NCBI GenBank assembly: GCA_026874595.1
Contig: CM049318.1
Location: forward strand, 61,848,250-61,912,249
Source: Sipunculus nudus
Lineage: Eukaryota > Annelida > Sipuncula > Golfingiida > Sipunculidae
DNA length: 64,000 nucleotides
Reading direction: 5' to 3'
Shown: one piece after another, positions 14,527-26,240 of the stretch
How the letters are laid out: the number at the start of each line of letters is the position of its first letter
How positions within the stretch are numbered: position 1 is the stretch's first letter
Program-made: the position numbers and the translations under genes
The notes under the pieces: generated by a model
What the model was told of the DNA's origin: nothing
The model's database searches: none
What the model saw: the letters and a program-made list of their open reading frames with translations, nothing else

Positions 14527-15010
14527 GCAGCCTGGGGCTCGTACAATTTTGTCTAGGGGTTCTCAACACACAACCGGTCTCGGACGTAAAACAAACTAAT
14601 CAACACTCGAAGACCGAAAGTATACAGAAAATTTTACTTCAACTCCAAAACTCCAAACGTGACCAGATACATGTGCATGGGAATATATTTTAATTGATAC
14701 AAATGAATAAACAGAAATATTTACTTAACTGAATAGTGCTGACGTTCCCGTGATGGTGCTACTTAAAAATGAAATTGCAAAAGGCATACAAAATACACAG
14801 GACACAGTACAAGAACTAGATGTGGTCGGACAATGGTCCTCAGAGGGCCCCGCGTTTCTGCTAGTGCTGGACTAGTTTACATGTGGGTGAAAAATTAAGT
14901 TAAATTTGAAAAAATATCACAAACAGAAACAGGGTTTTAATCAATATGCACGAGGGGAAAAATCATACTGGATTAAAGAAGATATGTTTGAAATAAAGTG
15001 TGCAATATAA
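14523..15010. other. No recognised gene
   Basis: Contains 'ggtcctcagagggccccgcg' near 14,837, which resembles the 'ggggccct' end of repeat D just downstream. Nothing else was recognised. Confidence 0.4.
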
Positions 15011-15014
15011 AAAA

Positions 15015-15395
15015 TCACCGAATGTAGTCTGTTAGCCATATTTGATTTTGAGCAAGTCCGTAATTCAATAGGTCTGAAGCCCTCATAGGGACCAATGATC
15101 CCTGTAAATTTGGAAAAGCTGAAGTATGTAGTTGTTTTATTATCAAGCACGAAAGAAAATCAGCAATTGGGCAGTGGCGGCCATATTGAAATCCCAACAG
15201 GTCTGTAATTCAAAAGGTCTGGAGCCCTTACAGGTACCAATCATCCCTCTGAATTTGGGAAAGCTGCAGTATGTTGTTGTTGAGTTATCGCGTGCGAAAG
15301 AAAGTGTCACTGACGGAAGGACGGAAGGACGGACTGACACAGTGATCACTATAGGGCACCGCTTGTCAAGCGGGGCCCTAATAAGAGGGACTATA
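15015..15395 (+). repeat. Repeat D, copy 1: 145-bp tandem dimer with hairpin end
   Basis: Two units offset by 145 bp ('ttgg.aaagctg.agtatgt' at about 15,111 and 15,256), each with 'gccatatt', 'aggtctg.agccct' and 'accaat.atccct'. A third part carries 'acggaaggacggaaggacgg' and ends in a stem-loop, AGGGCACCGCTT - GTC - AAGCGGGGCCCT (15,353-15,379). An inverted copy ends the window (63,676-64,000). The overlapping ORFs at 14,941-15,401 come from the repeat. Likely a short non-autonomous element. Confidence 0.7.
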
Positions 15396-16032
15396 GCCTA
15401 GCTACACTAATATTATACCTTATTATATCCAAATGTAAAGGCTGGCTCTCACAAGAATATTCAGACGAAAACCCAGACGTATAGTCCAGATAAGGGCAAC
15501 TGCAGACCTTTTCATACACTTGGCCAAATTGTAACAGATAGAATGAAGTATATAGCTTAGAGCCGCTTTACAAGCATTTAACCAGCAAAGCTGGTTTAAC
15601 CAGCATGACAAAACAGAAGGCAGTCACAACAATGTCGGCCTTGTGGCATCTTGAAACTCCAAAATGAGAGATAAATATTCCAAGGCGATGACCAATAAAA
15701 ACAGAGCTGAATTTGATCTACAGCGTGTTATTAATATTGTTTGGCTCAGGTGATATTTATCGTTATCTATTTAAAAGAATATACAAGAATAAAGACGAAA
15801 CTAGCCAGCCCTTACCTTCGTCATTTTCGGCTGCCTAACCGACGGTATGTCGCCATACATAATACTCTTCCCTCTCAAAGAACGTTTCGAGTAAATCCCT
15901 CTATATAGACTTAAAATAGGCGGGACAAATCAGCTGGTCCCTTTCACAGGGAGCGCAGATCCCTTTAATGTCATTAAATAGGGGCGATGGTCCCTGACTG
16001 ACTGCACTGCAGTACATGTGCCCGCCTGTGCC
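15396..16032. other. No recognised gene
   Basis: Unique-looking sequence with no ORF of recognisable family. The 62-codon ORF at 15,423-15,611 shows no domain. Confidence 0.4.
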
Positions 16033-16062
16033 ATATATTTATATATATATATATATATATAA

Positions 16063-16098
<36 letters not shown>

Positions 16099-16099
16099 T
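16033..16099. repeat. Compound (TA)n(TG)n microsatellite
   Basis: TA run to about 16,075, continuing as (GT)n to 16,099. Confidence 0.95.
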
Positions 16100-16859
16100 G
16101 TAGTTGCTGCATTCACAGTGAATGAATGCTAATGTGTGAAACATGCAGGAAATATACGTTTTCTATAAACTTTCAGTCAATAAGTATAATTCATAATTCA
16201 CTCAAAAGTATTGTTAACGGGTTTCAGAGGCTGAATGTGCAGAAGAATTACGGTTCCAAAGAATCACTGTTGTGTCATTTATATAACATTTTTTCCCTTT
16301 GAATATTTATTTTAAGGGCTCCCAAATATAAGGGAATCAGGGAATCCCCCCCCCCCCACATACAATGTGCACCTAAATTATTTTCCATTATGATTAACAC
16401 ACACCGTGAAAAGACACCGCTTTGAGTTACCAATTAAGAGAAGCATTAGATGTTACCTGGGATGTCAGAATGGCACCTGCATGAGTTCATTGATATATCC
16501 CAGAATGATTTCGTATAGGCTTCATGTTATCCTCTGCACTGTTTGCACTGGAAAAAAGTGTTAATACCGCTAATTACAATAGCAGACGTAGTAATAATAA
16601 CCTGCTTGTGTCGTCTGTCAGGGAAATCGTCGACCATCTGATCGCTACTTTTGTCAGTGAAGGGAGCGGAGAAGGTCTAGTGACAGGAGGTAAGGTAACT
16701 TTCCCTTTTTTTTATTCAGACAGAACAGCATAATATATTAAGGGTACTATCACAAACATGGTAAAAAAAGCACGATGATTACTAACATTGTCCACTTAGA
16801 TTGCTGGTTAAACAGTGTTAACACACCGCAAAAATCTTGCATAAATTATGCCATTGTCA
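16100..16859. other. Mostly featureless; 12-C run
   Basis: Holds a C-run at 16,346-16,357 and the low-confidence exon candidate at 16,524. Otherwise nothing was recognised between the TA/TG array and the LINE 3' end. Confidence 0.4.
16524..16687 (+). CDS. Possible isolated exon, unrecognised protein
   Basis: Open frame from an ATG, running as 'MLSSALFALEKSVNTANY' and on through 'VREIVDHLIATFVSEG', up to a good donor context (ACAGGAG|GTAAGG, intron start at 16,688). Composition is balanced, unlike the repeat-derived ORFs nearby. A possible acceptor 'tttcgtatag' lies just upstream at about 16,519. No family was recognised and no adjoining exon was found, so chance remains the main alternative. 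Confidence 0.2.
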
Positions 16860-16903
16860 GTTTTTTTTATACATTTATCTAGCTAACATAAATGCTCAAC
16901 CCT

Positions 16904-16919
16904 GCCCCGAGCTCGGGGC
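16904..16919. other. 16-bp perfect palindrome in LINE 3' UTR
   Basis: GCCCCGAGCTCGGGGC is self-complementary and lies about 220 bp downstream of the LINE stop codon, near its 3' end. It could be a recognition structure for the element's own RT, as 3' UTR stem-loops are in some LINEs. That role is inference. Confidence 0.5.
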
Positions 16920-17138
16920 ATTTTCTCCCAGACATTTATTAGACAGGTAGTGGGATGTTATAGTTTAAACATATTTTATTGTAAATGTGCGATTGGCAAA
17001 AAGCAATACTGCTATGTAAATGCCTCTCGCATCAGCAGTGTACAATACGATATGCAACATAATATACATTCAAATGATGATGTAAATGAACAAGCTTTGT
17101 AGGTCACAGTCTCTTATTGATAAATTAAATCATTAAAC

Positions 17139-19047
17139 TTAAAATCTCTTATTGGATACAATATATTCATGTAGAAAGATGAAAAGATTTCTGTTGTCAC
17201 AATATGATATTTCGTTCGAACCAAATAAGAGTAATGATGGATACAAAACTGACATATTCCTGATACTGGGTAAAACCTTCAAGGATTCAAATAATTTTTG
17301 TCGTTGACGAGTATACAATGGACATTCAAGAAAATAATGCTTTGTATTCTCACATTTATCACCACATACGCATTTACTATCTTCAACTTATCCCATTTTA
17401 AACAGGTCATACCTAAGGTTGCTGCATCCCATACGTAGTTTCGCATGCAATAAGTTAACATGCCTGTCACCGAGATAAAATAACAATTTGTTTCTAAATT
17501 CTATAAATGTTGATAACTTAATATCATCGTTCAACTCGTTCCAGAGCCGGACACAGTGGGGGATGAACGAGCGGAAAAATGTCTCAGTTCGACAGTATAT
17601 ATTATCAATATTTGAACGATTACGTAAGGGATACCTATCAGATCTTTCTTGAACAGTACCAGGGAGCAAGGATGCAAGGTGTTGCGGAGCAGCACTCTTT
17701 ATGATTTTATAAAACATTTCGATTATGTCGCCTCCGACAGGAGGACAATAGTTCCCATCCGAGTTCTGCAAGAAGGGAACTGTGTGATGCAGTCTTAATA
17801 CCTCCACTTACAATATGTGCTGCCTCAAACTGTACAGATTCTAGTTTTATTGAATCCTTGTTAGAGCAATTATCCCATATTATATAACCATATTCTAAGA
17901 TTGGTCTCACATAACGGAAGTAAATATTTTTCAGCGACTTTCGATCAAGCTTATTTTTCAAGGCCTTTAAAATGTTTAATCGAATAAGTGCCTTCTTGTA
18001 GATAGAGTTGATATGATCAGTCCAGGATAAATCATTAGTTATGGTGATGCCTAAATGTTTATGATGAAAACTGAAAGGAATAATAGAATTTGCCAAAGTT
18101 AAACATTGATGGTGACGAAGGTTTTGTTGTCGGGTAACTGGCATCGCGACTGTCTTCTGAATATTAAACTCAACTAACCATGATTTGGCCCATTGGAGTA
18201 TGTTTATAAGATCTTGGTTAAATTAGAGTATATTGTTTTGAGAATTTTCGTTCACAGCAAAAATAGTTGTATCATCCGCATATAATCGAATGTTGCTACT
18301 GATTCCCTCGCAAATATCGTTTATGAATACTAAAAACAATAATGATCCTAAGACACCGGCTTGGAGAATTCCAAATTCAGATGATTCCCCTTTAATTAGT
18401 ACCTTCTCTAATTTTAATAACAAATTTTATGCCAGACTCCATCAAATGCACGACTTATGTCTAAAAATACAACTTTAACATCTTTCTTGTTATCCAGTGC
18501 TTCACAAATTACATGGTAAATATTAAGCAGCTGACAAACTGTAGAATCACCAGGCGTAAATCCAGACCGAAACCGAGTAAATATGTTATTGTTGACATAA
18601 AAGTTATAAATATATTTGAAAATCATACGTTCAACTATTTTGCAATGCAGCTTGTCAAAGAAATAGGTCGATCGTTTACTAATAGTCGCCTGTCACTTTT
18701 TTTAACACCGGAGTAACGAAAGCTTTCTTCCACATTAAGGAGAATTCTCCTCTTTGAAGGGATATATTAAGGAGACGACATAAGGGAGATGCTAAGTAAG
18801 GCGCCCCCTCTTTAAGCAAGCGCGGACTTACTCCATCTGGGCCGCATGCCTTACTTACTTTAACTGACTGGACAGTGTCAAGTACATCCTGTTTACTGAC
18901 GTTAATACTCTCTAAGGAATGACCAGTAACACTCGTAGATATATCAGGGAGAGTCGCATTACGATAGTCCACTTTTGATTGAGACAGAAAGAATTCATTG
19001 AAAGCTGTTGCGATATCTGAATTATTGAATAATTGATCTCCTTCCAT
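17139..19047 (-). pseudogene. LINE reverse transcriptase and C-terminal zinc-knuckle region (broken)
   Basis: Minus-strand pieces in changing frames: 'GPDGVSPRLLKEGAPYLA' (18,679-19,047), 'VVFLDISRAFDGVWH' (18,414-18,626), 'NIRLYADDTTIFA' (YADD at 18,271-18,282), 'RPILEYGYIIWDNC' (17,707-18,144) and 'FIPHCVRLWNELND' (17,388-17,807). The C-terminus holds C-x-C-x3-C-x7-H-x4-C (CVCGDKCENTKHYFLEC, about 17,325-17,375) after one in-frame TAA, and the frame ends at a natural stop at 17,139. At least four frame breaks separate the pieces. These are parts of one former ORF2. Confidence 0.85.
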
Positions 19048-19359
19048 TAATATGGATGGAATTCCATCAAGTTTTCAAGTACCAAAAATTTTACATATTT
19101 TTGGGATCACGTGTTCTATCAATATTTATAGATGACATCAGTTCTGACGAGTATTTCTTTTTTTGCCTCATCACACTGTTGAGTATATTCATTCCTAGAT
19201 TTCCTGAACTTTTTCCAGTCACGTGGACGGTTCATATTTTTGCAATTTTATAAAACCTATCTTTCCGGCGTTTCAGAGCTCTTAATATGTTGTTGTACCA
19301 AGGTTTGTCTTTAGGCCTTATAGTAACTATTTTATTTGGTATACTATATCTAGCTGCAT

Positions 19360-20130
19360 TTAGAATGGTTGGGTAAGTCGTAAGCTTATGTAATCGAGAT
19401 CGTTCATGTCAAATATTTCATCCCAGTCTGTATTTTTTAAAAGCTGCCTAAAAAGATCAAAGTCAGCTAGGGTATATAACCAAATATGCCTTTTATATGT
19501 GGTAATATTAGGGATATGTACTTTAAGTTCGAGTGTAACAGTACAGTGGTCGTTACAACCCAAAGACGGGAGTATATCGATTTTGTTAATTATAATAGTA
19601 TCAGAAGTTATAACCTGATCGAGAATAGTTGAACTGGTCTCTGTTATACGAGTCGGTTCAGAGACATGCATCATAAACATATTGGATTCACAAAATTCGG
19701 TTAATTTGTGCCCGTGATACGTAGAAGGGTCTGCATTAAAATCGCCCATCAAGAGAAGTTCATTAATACCTGACGTGCGTACATTATCAATAATCTCCTG
19801 AAGTAAAAACCAAAATAGTACATTAGTATTAGGTGGTCTATAACATGTACCAAGGATATACAACTTTTGTCGAATTTTCAGTTCCATCCATAATATCTCG
19901 ATATCATTAATTTCTAAATCAAAACGTCTCCGAGCACGTAGATTTTCCTTAACATAGACCGCAACGCCCCTTCCGCGGCAAAAGTGCGATCACGACGGTG
20001 AATTGTTTGTAAGGTCATGATACGAATTTGTATTTAAATGGTTTTCTGTACTACATATAATATCATGTGAATGAGCAATATTATTCTGGAGTAAATCTAT
20101 CTTGCTAGGAACAAGCTTCTCATGTTAATC
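19360..20130 (-). pseudogene. LINE endonuclease domain (broken)
   Basis: Reads from 'KIDLLQNNIAHSHDIICSTE' (about 20,100) through a TGA stop (about 19,985, probably a decayed CGA Arg codon), 'GRGVAVYVKENLRARRR', 'YILGTCYRPPN', the catalytic-type 'LLLMGDFNADPS' (about 19,729-19,755) and 'GCNDHCTVTLEL', which corresponds to the SDH motif. This is the exonuclease-endonuclease-phosphatase fold that nicks target DNA in LINEs. The 5' part also has a frameshift near 20,125. Domain identity is clear; activity is not possible as written. Confidence 0.85.
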
Positions 20131-20250
20131 AAGCTTATTGAAATGTAATGGCGACTGTGCATGTCATGTAAAGGAGTAACAGTTGTGCAAACTGGGTATT
20201 AGGCAGTTTCTTGTTACAAAACCAATATATGGTGAAGTATGCAATAGATA

Positions 20251-23200
20251 ATGAATAAATTTATGAGAGACCATTGTGTCAAGTAAAACAATACATCATC
20301 AGTTAAAACATATAAAGGAAAAATATATACATGAATGTGTATGGAAATGCCATGAAAAACGCACATATAGTGCGGAGCTTGCGGGCAATCCTCATTCCGC
20401 TGAAAGGCAACTAAAAGAACGGTTTCAGGTGGCTCTCAAATCCGCTAATATTTAAGCAAACAATCAGAAAATTAATATTTTATATAGTGAGATCTTGCCG
20501 TCCCTGTCACAAAATATATACCCATACATACATACATATACATATACTCATGCATACATAAACATATACACATTGATAGACAGTTGTCAATGCAGTGCTC
20601 AAATATGTACCCTTGTGATGGAAATAGACTAAATTTTGTTTAATGTGTATATTTTACCAAAAAAAAGTTCAAACAGGTGCCGACAGGAAAATTTAGTCTC
20701 AGTGTTTATATCCAGCCACACAGAAAGAAAGCATTGTGCCGTGAATTACACTGAAGGATCATGCGCTCGAAAAGTCTTCAAGGGAACATTCAATTCTTTC
20801 GGGCCTTCCTTGAACTTTATAACACGCGGCAATGATAAAGGAATGAAAGCAAACCAGCCCTTGCTTCTCGTATCTTTCATAATCTTCACCAGGTGTTGAT
20901 GTTCTACGCGTGTTTTGGGATGCACATCATCAGAAATGTATTAGTCAGGGGGCCAAAGCAAGTAATTTTGAAAAAATTGCCCGGCCTGATAAAAAATTTT
21001 CACTTTATTTTACATAGAGGTAGACATCTTAGGAATCTGAAAACCAATGTTGGCAATCAGGACACTCTTGCACAACATTGCAAGGAGCATTTTTTTTGTA
21101 CCAGCTGTAACATTTTTGTGTGATTAGCCCAATTGGCTTTGTCAGTTCCTTAATGAACTACAACAGCAAGTTATATCTTAAAATATAGGTATTTATATGC
21201 ACAAATATAATAAGACGCACAAAGTTGATTTTAAAAGGTCTTCATTCATATATGTGAATGATTATGGCTTGCAAGAACCAAAATACAACTTAATTATTTT
21301 TCAAGCAATATCACATAAATAAACACACACTTTCTGTATGCTTTTACACAAAGACCTTGTTAAAGCATTAAAAACTTTATATGATCATTTTCTCTTTCTT
21401 CAAGTAACTTGCATTAGTTACTAAGGTGTAAGATAGATATGTAGCAATGCATTTTGTACCAAATACCCCTATTTATGAAAATGACCGCAAAAACAGAAAA
21501 CACCAGACAACATTGAACTTATACTCATACGAACCCTCTTACATTTGTAAGCATAAAAATAAATAGTCAACAATTCAAACAAAATCACTCTACCAAAGTC
21601 AGTTTTCCCTTCTAGGTTGATTTAAATACAACTATATATGACAGGGAGATGTGCTAAAACCATCCAATGAATGAGAAAAACTAGAACTGATTCATGTCTC
21701 TGACATTACTTCATCTGAACTAATAAAGTATGAGCTGTTCTGTTTTAAGAGTATTCTTTATGCACCCCTTCCCCTTATTTAGAAGATAGCCAACAAAACG
21801 GGAAATCAGTATTGACACCATACAAAGTTGAAGCCCTACAAATAACTTTAAGCAAAAATAAAGCCAAAAATCATAATGTTGCAGTATGTACCATTTTACA
21901 CATAAAAGAGTTCAGTTAGCAAAGTAAACTTATTTAGCCATAAAAATGTTCATCTCCATTGCCATTTATGAATAGCTGTTAGAAATGGCTGTTGTCAATG
22001 AAACATATGCTGTTCAGAAATGAACATGTTCATGTTTCATCCTCAAAAGATTATAGTCACTAGACACAATTCTTCCACACACACGTACACCCTTTTTCCC
22101 CCAACAATGCTGTAGGAGACCTTTGAAAAGGGCCATATTTACGGAGATAGTGGCACCAAAATATATACAAGGGATAATTTGTATGAAATTGTTTGTATGG
22201 GTCTCTAGTTTAAGAATCTGTCTGATACCAGTGTCAAAAGTGAGGGCGTATTTTGGTAAATCGCAGATTGAAATGTTTGGGCACAGGAAGAGACATCCGA
22301 ACAGTCACAGATAAGGGGTTGGGTCGCTTAAATGTCCCTTACTTACTTAATATTCAACGTATTCACTTCAAATTACCCTCTATGTATTGCCAAATAAATT
22401 CCCTCTAACATAATGAAGAGATCAATTGATTAATTATGTACACTTATTTGGTTGGGTAATTGATGTGGGAGCTAATTGGTTATTCAGGAAACCGTTTTTG
22501 CTGTGTTTTTAAACTCCTCTTATTTTTAATTCAGGACCGATTCAGAAAATACATATAGTTAATCTTGGGACATCTTTTAACTTGAAGACAACATACGATT
22601 CTATTTATAAGTTCTAGATAATATTTTACTGCAGCCAGGAGAATGTACATTCAATAGAGGAACAGAAGCCCAGCGTCAAACATTGCGAGTTTTCCCGTGA
22701 TATACATCCTTCTTAGAAATAATTGGCTCTGAGGTTAAACGGATATTTACATTTGATTAATATCAAATGTTTGATCTGTAGTGTGTGGATAAATAAGCAA
22801 ACAGACAAAAAAAAGATACAAACGCATTCAAAAGTGAGTCAACTGCATCGTAGGCCGGCCGATTCCAATATTCTAGCAAGCAATAATCATACAGAGCTGA
22901 AAACATAACCTCCTCGGTCGCAGGAGCGAGTCAAATGAATACAGAAGTGTGGTATCATGTATAAGTGTATGATTAATATTGATAAAAATTATTGGCAGGG
23001 CACAAACCATATCTACCAGACGAAAATATTCTGGTTAAACATTCAGTCAGATGTTAATTGATTCTTCTTGAAAGAACACAGGCCACGGGAATGTATATTC
23101 TAAGGGTACAAGGTAAAGAAGTATGATATGAAACACATTGGAAATCACGCCCCTCTTTGTACCCAGGTTATTTTAATAAAAACTTTGCATTGCTTTCTTT

Positions 23201-24011
23201 GTAAGAAATAATTGGCAGCATTAAATCAAGTATTCCCGTCATGAAATGTTATAAAGAATTTTTCAACCCTGCTTTCAGAATAAGATTGCATCATCATATT
23301 TATTACAAAATCATAAAGATCTGATGATCTGATCATAAACCTTGATCTTGGATAGATTCATCTTTGGCAGTTTGTCTGTGGCTTATTCTGGATTTTGGTT
23401 TAATTTTTATCGCGGTTTGGAAATAAAAGCTCTTTAAAAAACATCAAATAACAACTTTTGCCGGCAAAAAGCTGGTTTGGATTGCGTGATAAATATAATA
23501 TCTCATCAACATGTTTATCCACATCTTTTACACGGTGCAAAAATAAATGTCAGTCGGATCATATCTTTAACAATGTCCGGAACTCTTACGAACATCTCTG
23601 TAATTTTTCGAATTATCTTTTAAGTTTCCTTTAACAGATTTCTTCCGTTCTGCAGGTCATCTTCTTTTTTTGTCCCTTTCAGAGGGCTTTGGATTTATAC
23701 GATCAGTTTATGCTGATCAGTTGAGCGTCATAATTCTTTGGGCTTGTGTTTTGTATATTTGTGCCGACAAAAAAAGCTGAATTAGAAAATTTCAGTCAGA
23801 CCCATTTTAGTATAATTGGACCACTTTGAATAAAAATGCGCACATAAACATTTTCCAAACAGTAGTTACATGGATCGACTTTAAAACATCCCAGTTCACT
23901 TTAAGGAAAAAAATCATCATATCTTATAATCGCGATATACCGCATGCTGAAGCTTGTACGTGATGCCACCTACTTCAATTTGTTCTTGCGTTTTTCTTTT
24001 TCTTCATGCAG

Positions 24012-24013
<2 letters not shown>
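20251..24013. other. 3.8 kb with no recognised gene or repeat
   Basis: AT-rich. ORFs at 20,636-20,899, 20,893-21,123, 22,123-22,314 and 22,723-22,908 are short and have no domain or splice context that I can defend. There are no copies of families A-F. It may be ordinary intergenic or intronic DNA. Confidence 0.5.

Positions 24014-24076
<63 letters not shown>
24014..24076. repeat. (TA)n microsatellite
   Basis: TA array that abuts, and terminates, the Cys-rich ORF remnant on the minus strand. Confidence 0.95.
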
Positions 24077-24080
<4 letters not shown>

Positions 24081-24450
24081 AAATTGAAGTTTCTTTATGA
24101 CGAATGCAGGGACATCCTTTTAAGCACTTTGATGTCGTACATTTACCGGAAACAGTTTTGTTAATGTCTGGCTTTGCTGGTTTGGACATCATTACCAGTA
24201 CAACTTTTCCTTTATCTATGATCCAGCCGATCTCTGTTGGTGGTGGCAGATCTGCATGACTTCTTTGTACCCTTTTGTAAAGTGCTATAGATATATAGTA
24301 GGTACAAAGCATGAGAACATGAAATCTGCACGCATCCTCTGTGGGAGGTAGTGCTATGAGGTCTTGCTTTATCGAAGCATACATGTGTTGCCTGAGACTG
24401 TCGAGAGAATCAAAACCACTTTGTCTGTTACTGTGCTTTCTGTTTCTGTG
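24077..24450 (-). pseudogene. Fragment of an uncharacterised Cys-rich transposon-type protein
   Basis: Minus-strand ORF with 'LPPTEDACRFHVL', followed by 'LPPPTEIGWIIDKGKVVLV', then closely spaced cysteines, CTTSKCLKGCPCIRH, before it runs into (TA)n. The combination of a PPT-x-x-A-x-x-x-H block, a W-x-x-D/E-x-G block and a CXC-like Cys cluster is, to my recollection, typical of an uncharacterised protein family found in many copies in invertebrate genomes. Its function is unknown. The piece upstream of the ATG ('DSLRQH') continues in frame to about 24,420, and then a frameshift follows. The C-terminal Cys region is truncated by the array. Clearly a remnant. Confidence 0.5.
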
Positions 24451-25055
24451 CTTTCGTAAAGGCTATCTTGATTATAATCAACAAAGGCCCTGACGTGCTG
24501 AAATTTACCATCGGTTAAACAATTTTTCTTATTTGAAGCAATATTGAAGAAAACATAAAGATTTCAGTAAGAATTGATATGCATTTGATAGAAAATCCAA
24601 TGATCATTGCATAATAACCTAAAATAAATCCTAAGCTAAAAAAATGTACGTATACAGAAACATATTCTAGAATTTTGGAAAATTTGAGGCGTGGGGGTAA
24701 GTTATAGGGCGCACAATCGTTAATATATACGTATTCTCATAAAAATTCTTACAGCTGTCAAAGCCCTAGTTCTTAGCTAATCAATGGTACCACATTTGTA
24801 AAAATATAGACAAGCAAGTAGCAGCTGTGAATTAAAACCGGATCAGAAGTAGGTATCTAAGAAGGCATAACATTACTCAACCTTCCGAAACAAAAGCAAT
24901 ACTAAAAGTACTTTTGCAAGAGTATTGAGACTGCCAACATTGCCTTCAAATCTCTAGGGTGGATCTTCTCAATATGTATAATGGGCGTAAAATGTTATAT
25001 CCGAGGCTGTAAGGTACACCCCTATTTTTGCACACTACAGAGTTTGGCCCCCTGA
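24451..25055. other. No recognised gene
   Basis: AT-rich sequence between two protein remnants. Nothing supported. Confidence 0.45.
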
Positions 25056-25347
25056 CTATATACTTTTGTTTCCAGATATATTGCGATCTTTCAATGCTCG
25101 TGGAGCATCATTGAGGACTCTATCGCGATCCTGTTGCCTGTGAGACTTAACATGGATCATGCGACTTTTGCTACGTTTATCTCCGGGACGCAGATTAGCA
25201 GGAATTCTATAAGATGCCTCAATATCTAGGTTCGCATTAAGTAAATCAAAAAATAGGTGACGAACAAACAGAAGACAGTTGTCACCCTCAGAATTTTCTC
25301 GCACGTTCTTGCTACGTTGGCGATTGCTCAGGTCAACTACTTTTTGT
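25056..25347 (-). pseudogene. LINE ORF1-like protein fragment
   Basis: Minus-strand reading 'LQKVVDLSNRQRSKNVREN' then 'NLDIEASYRIP', 'RPGDKRSKSRMIHVKSHRQQ' and 'DRDRVLNDAPRALKDRNIS'. This is the pattern of the RNA-binding (RRM-type) ORF1 proteins encoded upstream of RT in many LINEs: a coiled-coil end, 'EASYRIP', an 'R.I.V+F....D+..VL' strand and an 'ALK..N+' motif. The start is lost and the upstream side borders (TA)n at 25,369. No RT lies next to it, so it is an isolated piece. Confidence 0.55.
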
Positions 25348-25368
25348 AATGAAAAAATGGATGTTATT

Positions 25369-25391
25369 TATATATATATATATATATATAT
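25369..25391. repeat. (TA)n microsatellite
   Basis: Short TA run at the upstream edge of the ORF1-like fragment. Confidence 0.9.
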
Positions 25392-25519
25392 TTGTATTGT
25401 TCACATGGCGTGAATTCAATACATCGCGGTGATATTGCTCTACCGTGTGGGAGCGTTTATAAATAAATTAATAAATAACTAAAATACGGTTAGTTTGACT
25501 TCATCAGTTTGTGCTACAG

Positions 25520-25590
25520 ATCTGTTTCGTGAGAGCAGCATTCAAGCCGGAAGAGTGAGCCGGCTTGAGTGCTGCTCTCACGAAACAGAT
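25520..25590. repeat. Near-perfect 31-bp inverted repeat (hairpin)
   Basis: Arm 1 at 25,520-25,550 and arm 2 at 25,560-25,590 pair at 30 of 31 positions, with a 9-nt loop (AAGAGTGAG). The arms start ATCTGTTTCGTGAGAGCAGC and end in AAGCCGG/CCGGCTT. This is far more complementarity than expected by chance. It could be a transposon terminus pair, a mini-foldback or a hairpin RNA; nothing here decides between them. Confidence 0.85.
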
Positions 25591-25744
25591 GCTGCTTGTA
25601 CACCACCTATGAATGCAGCAAGTGGCCAGGATGGAACTGAAAAGGGTGAAATTTGTAAAAAAAAAAAAGTTTAATTTAAACCTGTATCCTTTATTGAAGT
25701 TTTAAGACCACAGGTTGTGTGTTAGGCAAAACAAAATTAGGTTC

Positions 25745-26240
25745 TCAGACACTTTTTAGCGAACCTGTGAGCTTATGCGATGGCGCAGCGTCCTCCGTTC
25801 GGCGTCCGCCGTTCAGCGTCCGGCGTCCGCCGTCCATGGTTGTGAGTAGGTTAACCCATACTATCTCAGAAACCGTTAGAGCTAGCAGCTTATAATTGCA
25901 TGTGAGAATCAGTCACATAACAGATTTCATCGGATTAAGCTTATTTTTGGAATTCTGCATTAACTTTTATAGGGAGAAAGCTTAAAAGCCTTTAAAATCT
26001 TCTTCTCTGAAACTGTCAAATTTTTCAAATTATTCAATATTTCACAGAAATGTTCCCTTGAACAATCTCTCTCAAGTTTGTTCGAATGGTTCCAAGTCGG
26101 TAATTTTTGACCGAGATAAAGGAAGTTGAACTTAGTCATTTGTCCTAAAATCAAAATCTCAGAAACGGATAGAGCTATCATCACCAAATTTACGCCAATG
26201 TTTTCCACATAAGTCTAATCAGAAACTGAGGTACTGGTGG
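25745..26240 (+). repeat. Dispersed repeat E, copy 1
   Basis: Begins 'gagcttatgcgatggcgcag' with 'cgtccgccgt' tracts, then 'gttagagctagcagc', 'tcatcggattaagcttattt', and 'aaaatcttcttctctgaaac'. The same order is found at 26,685-26,905. The minus-strand ORF at 25,960-26,208 lies inside it and is not a gene. Confidence 0.65.

Larger units (their letters stand above)
16860..20250 (-). mobile_element. Degenerate CR1/Jockey-type LINE, nearly full length
   Basis: Non-LTR retrotransposon read on the minus strand. In order: apurinic-type endonuclease (about 20,130 to 19,400), linker, RT (about 18,950 to 18,220), C-terminal region with a zinc knuckle, stop at 17,139, then a 3' UTR ending in an A-rich tail (TTTTTTTTAT on the plus strand at about 16,861). 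The RT has the usual blocks, including a degenerate GVPQG (GILQAGVLG) and an intact YADD. There are several in-frame stops and frameshifts, so it is dead. The domain set fits the CR1/Jockey group; the subfamily is not determined. The 5' limit is approximate. Confidence 0.85.
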
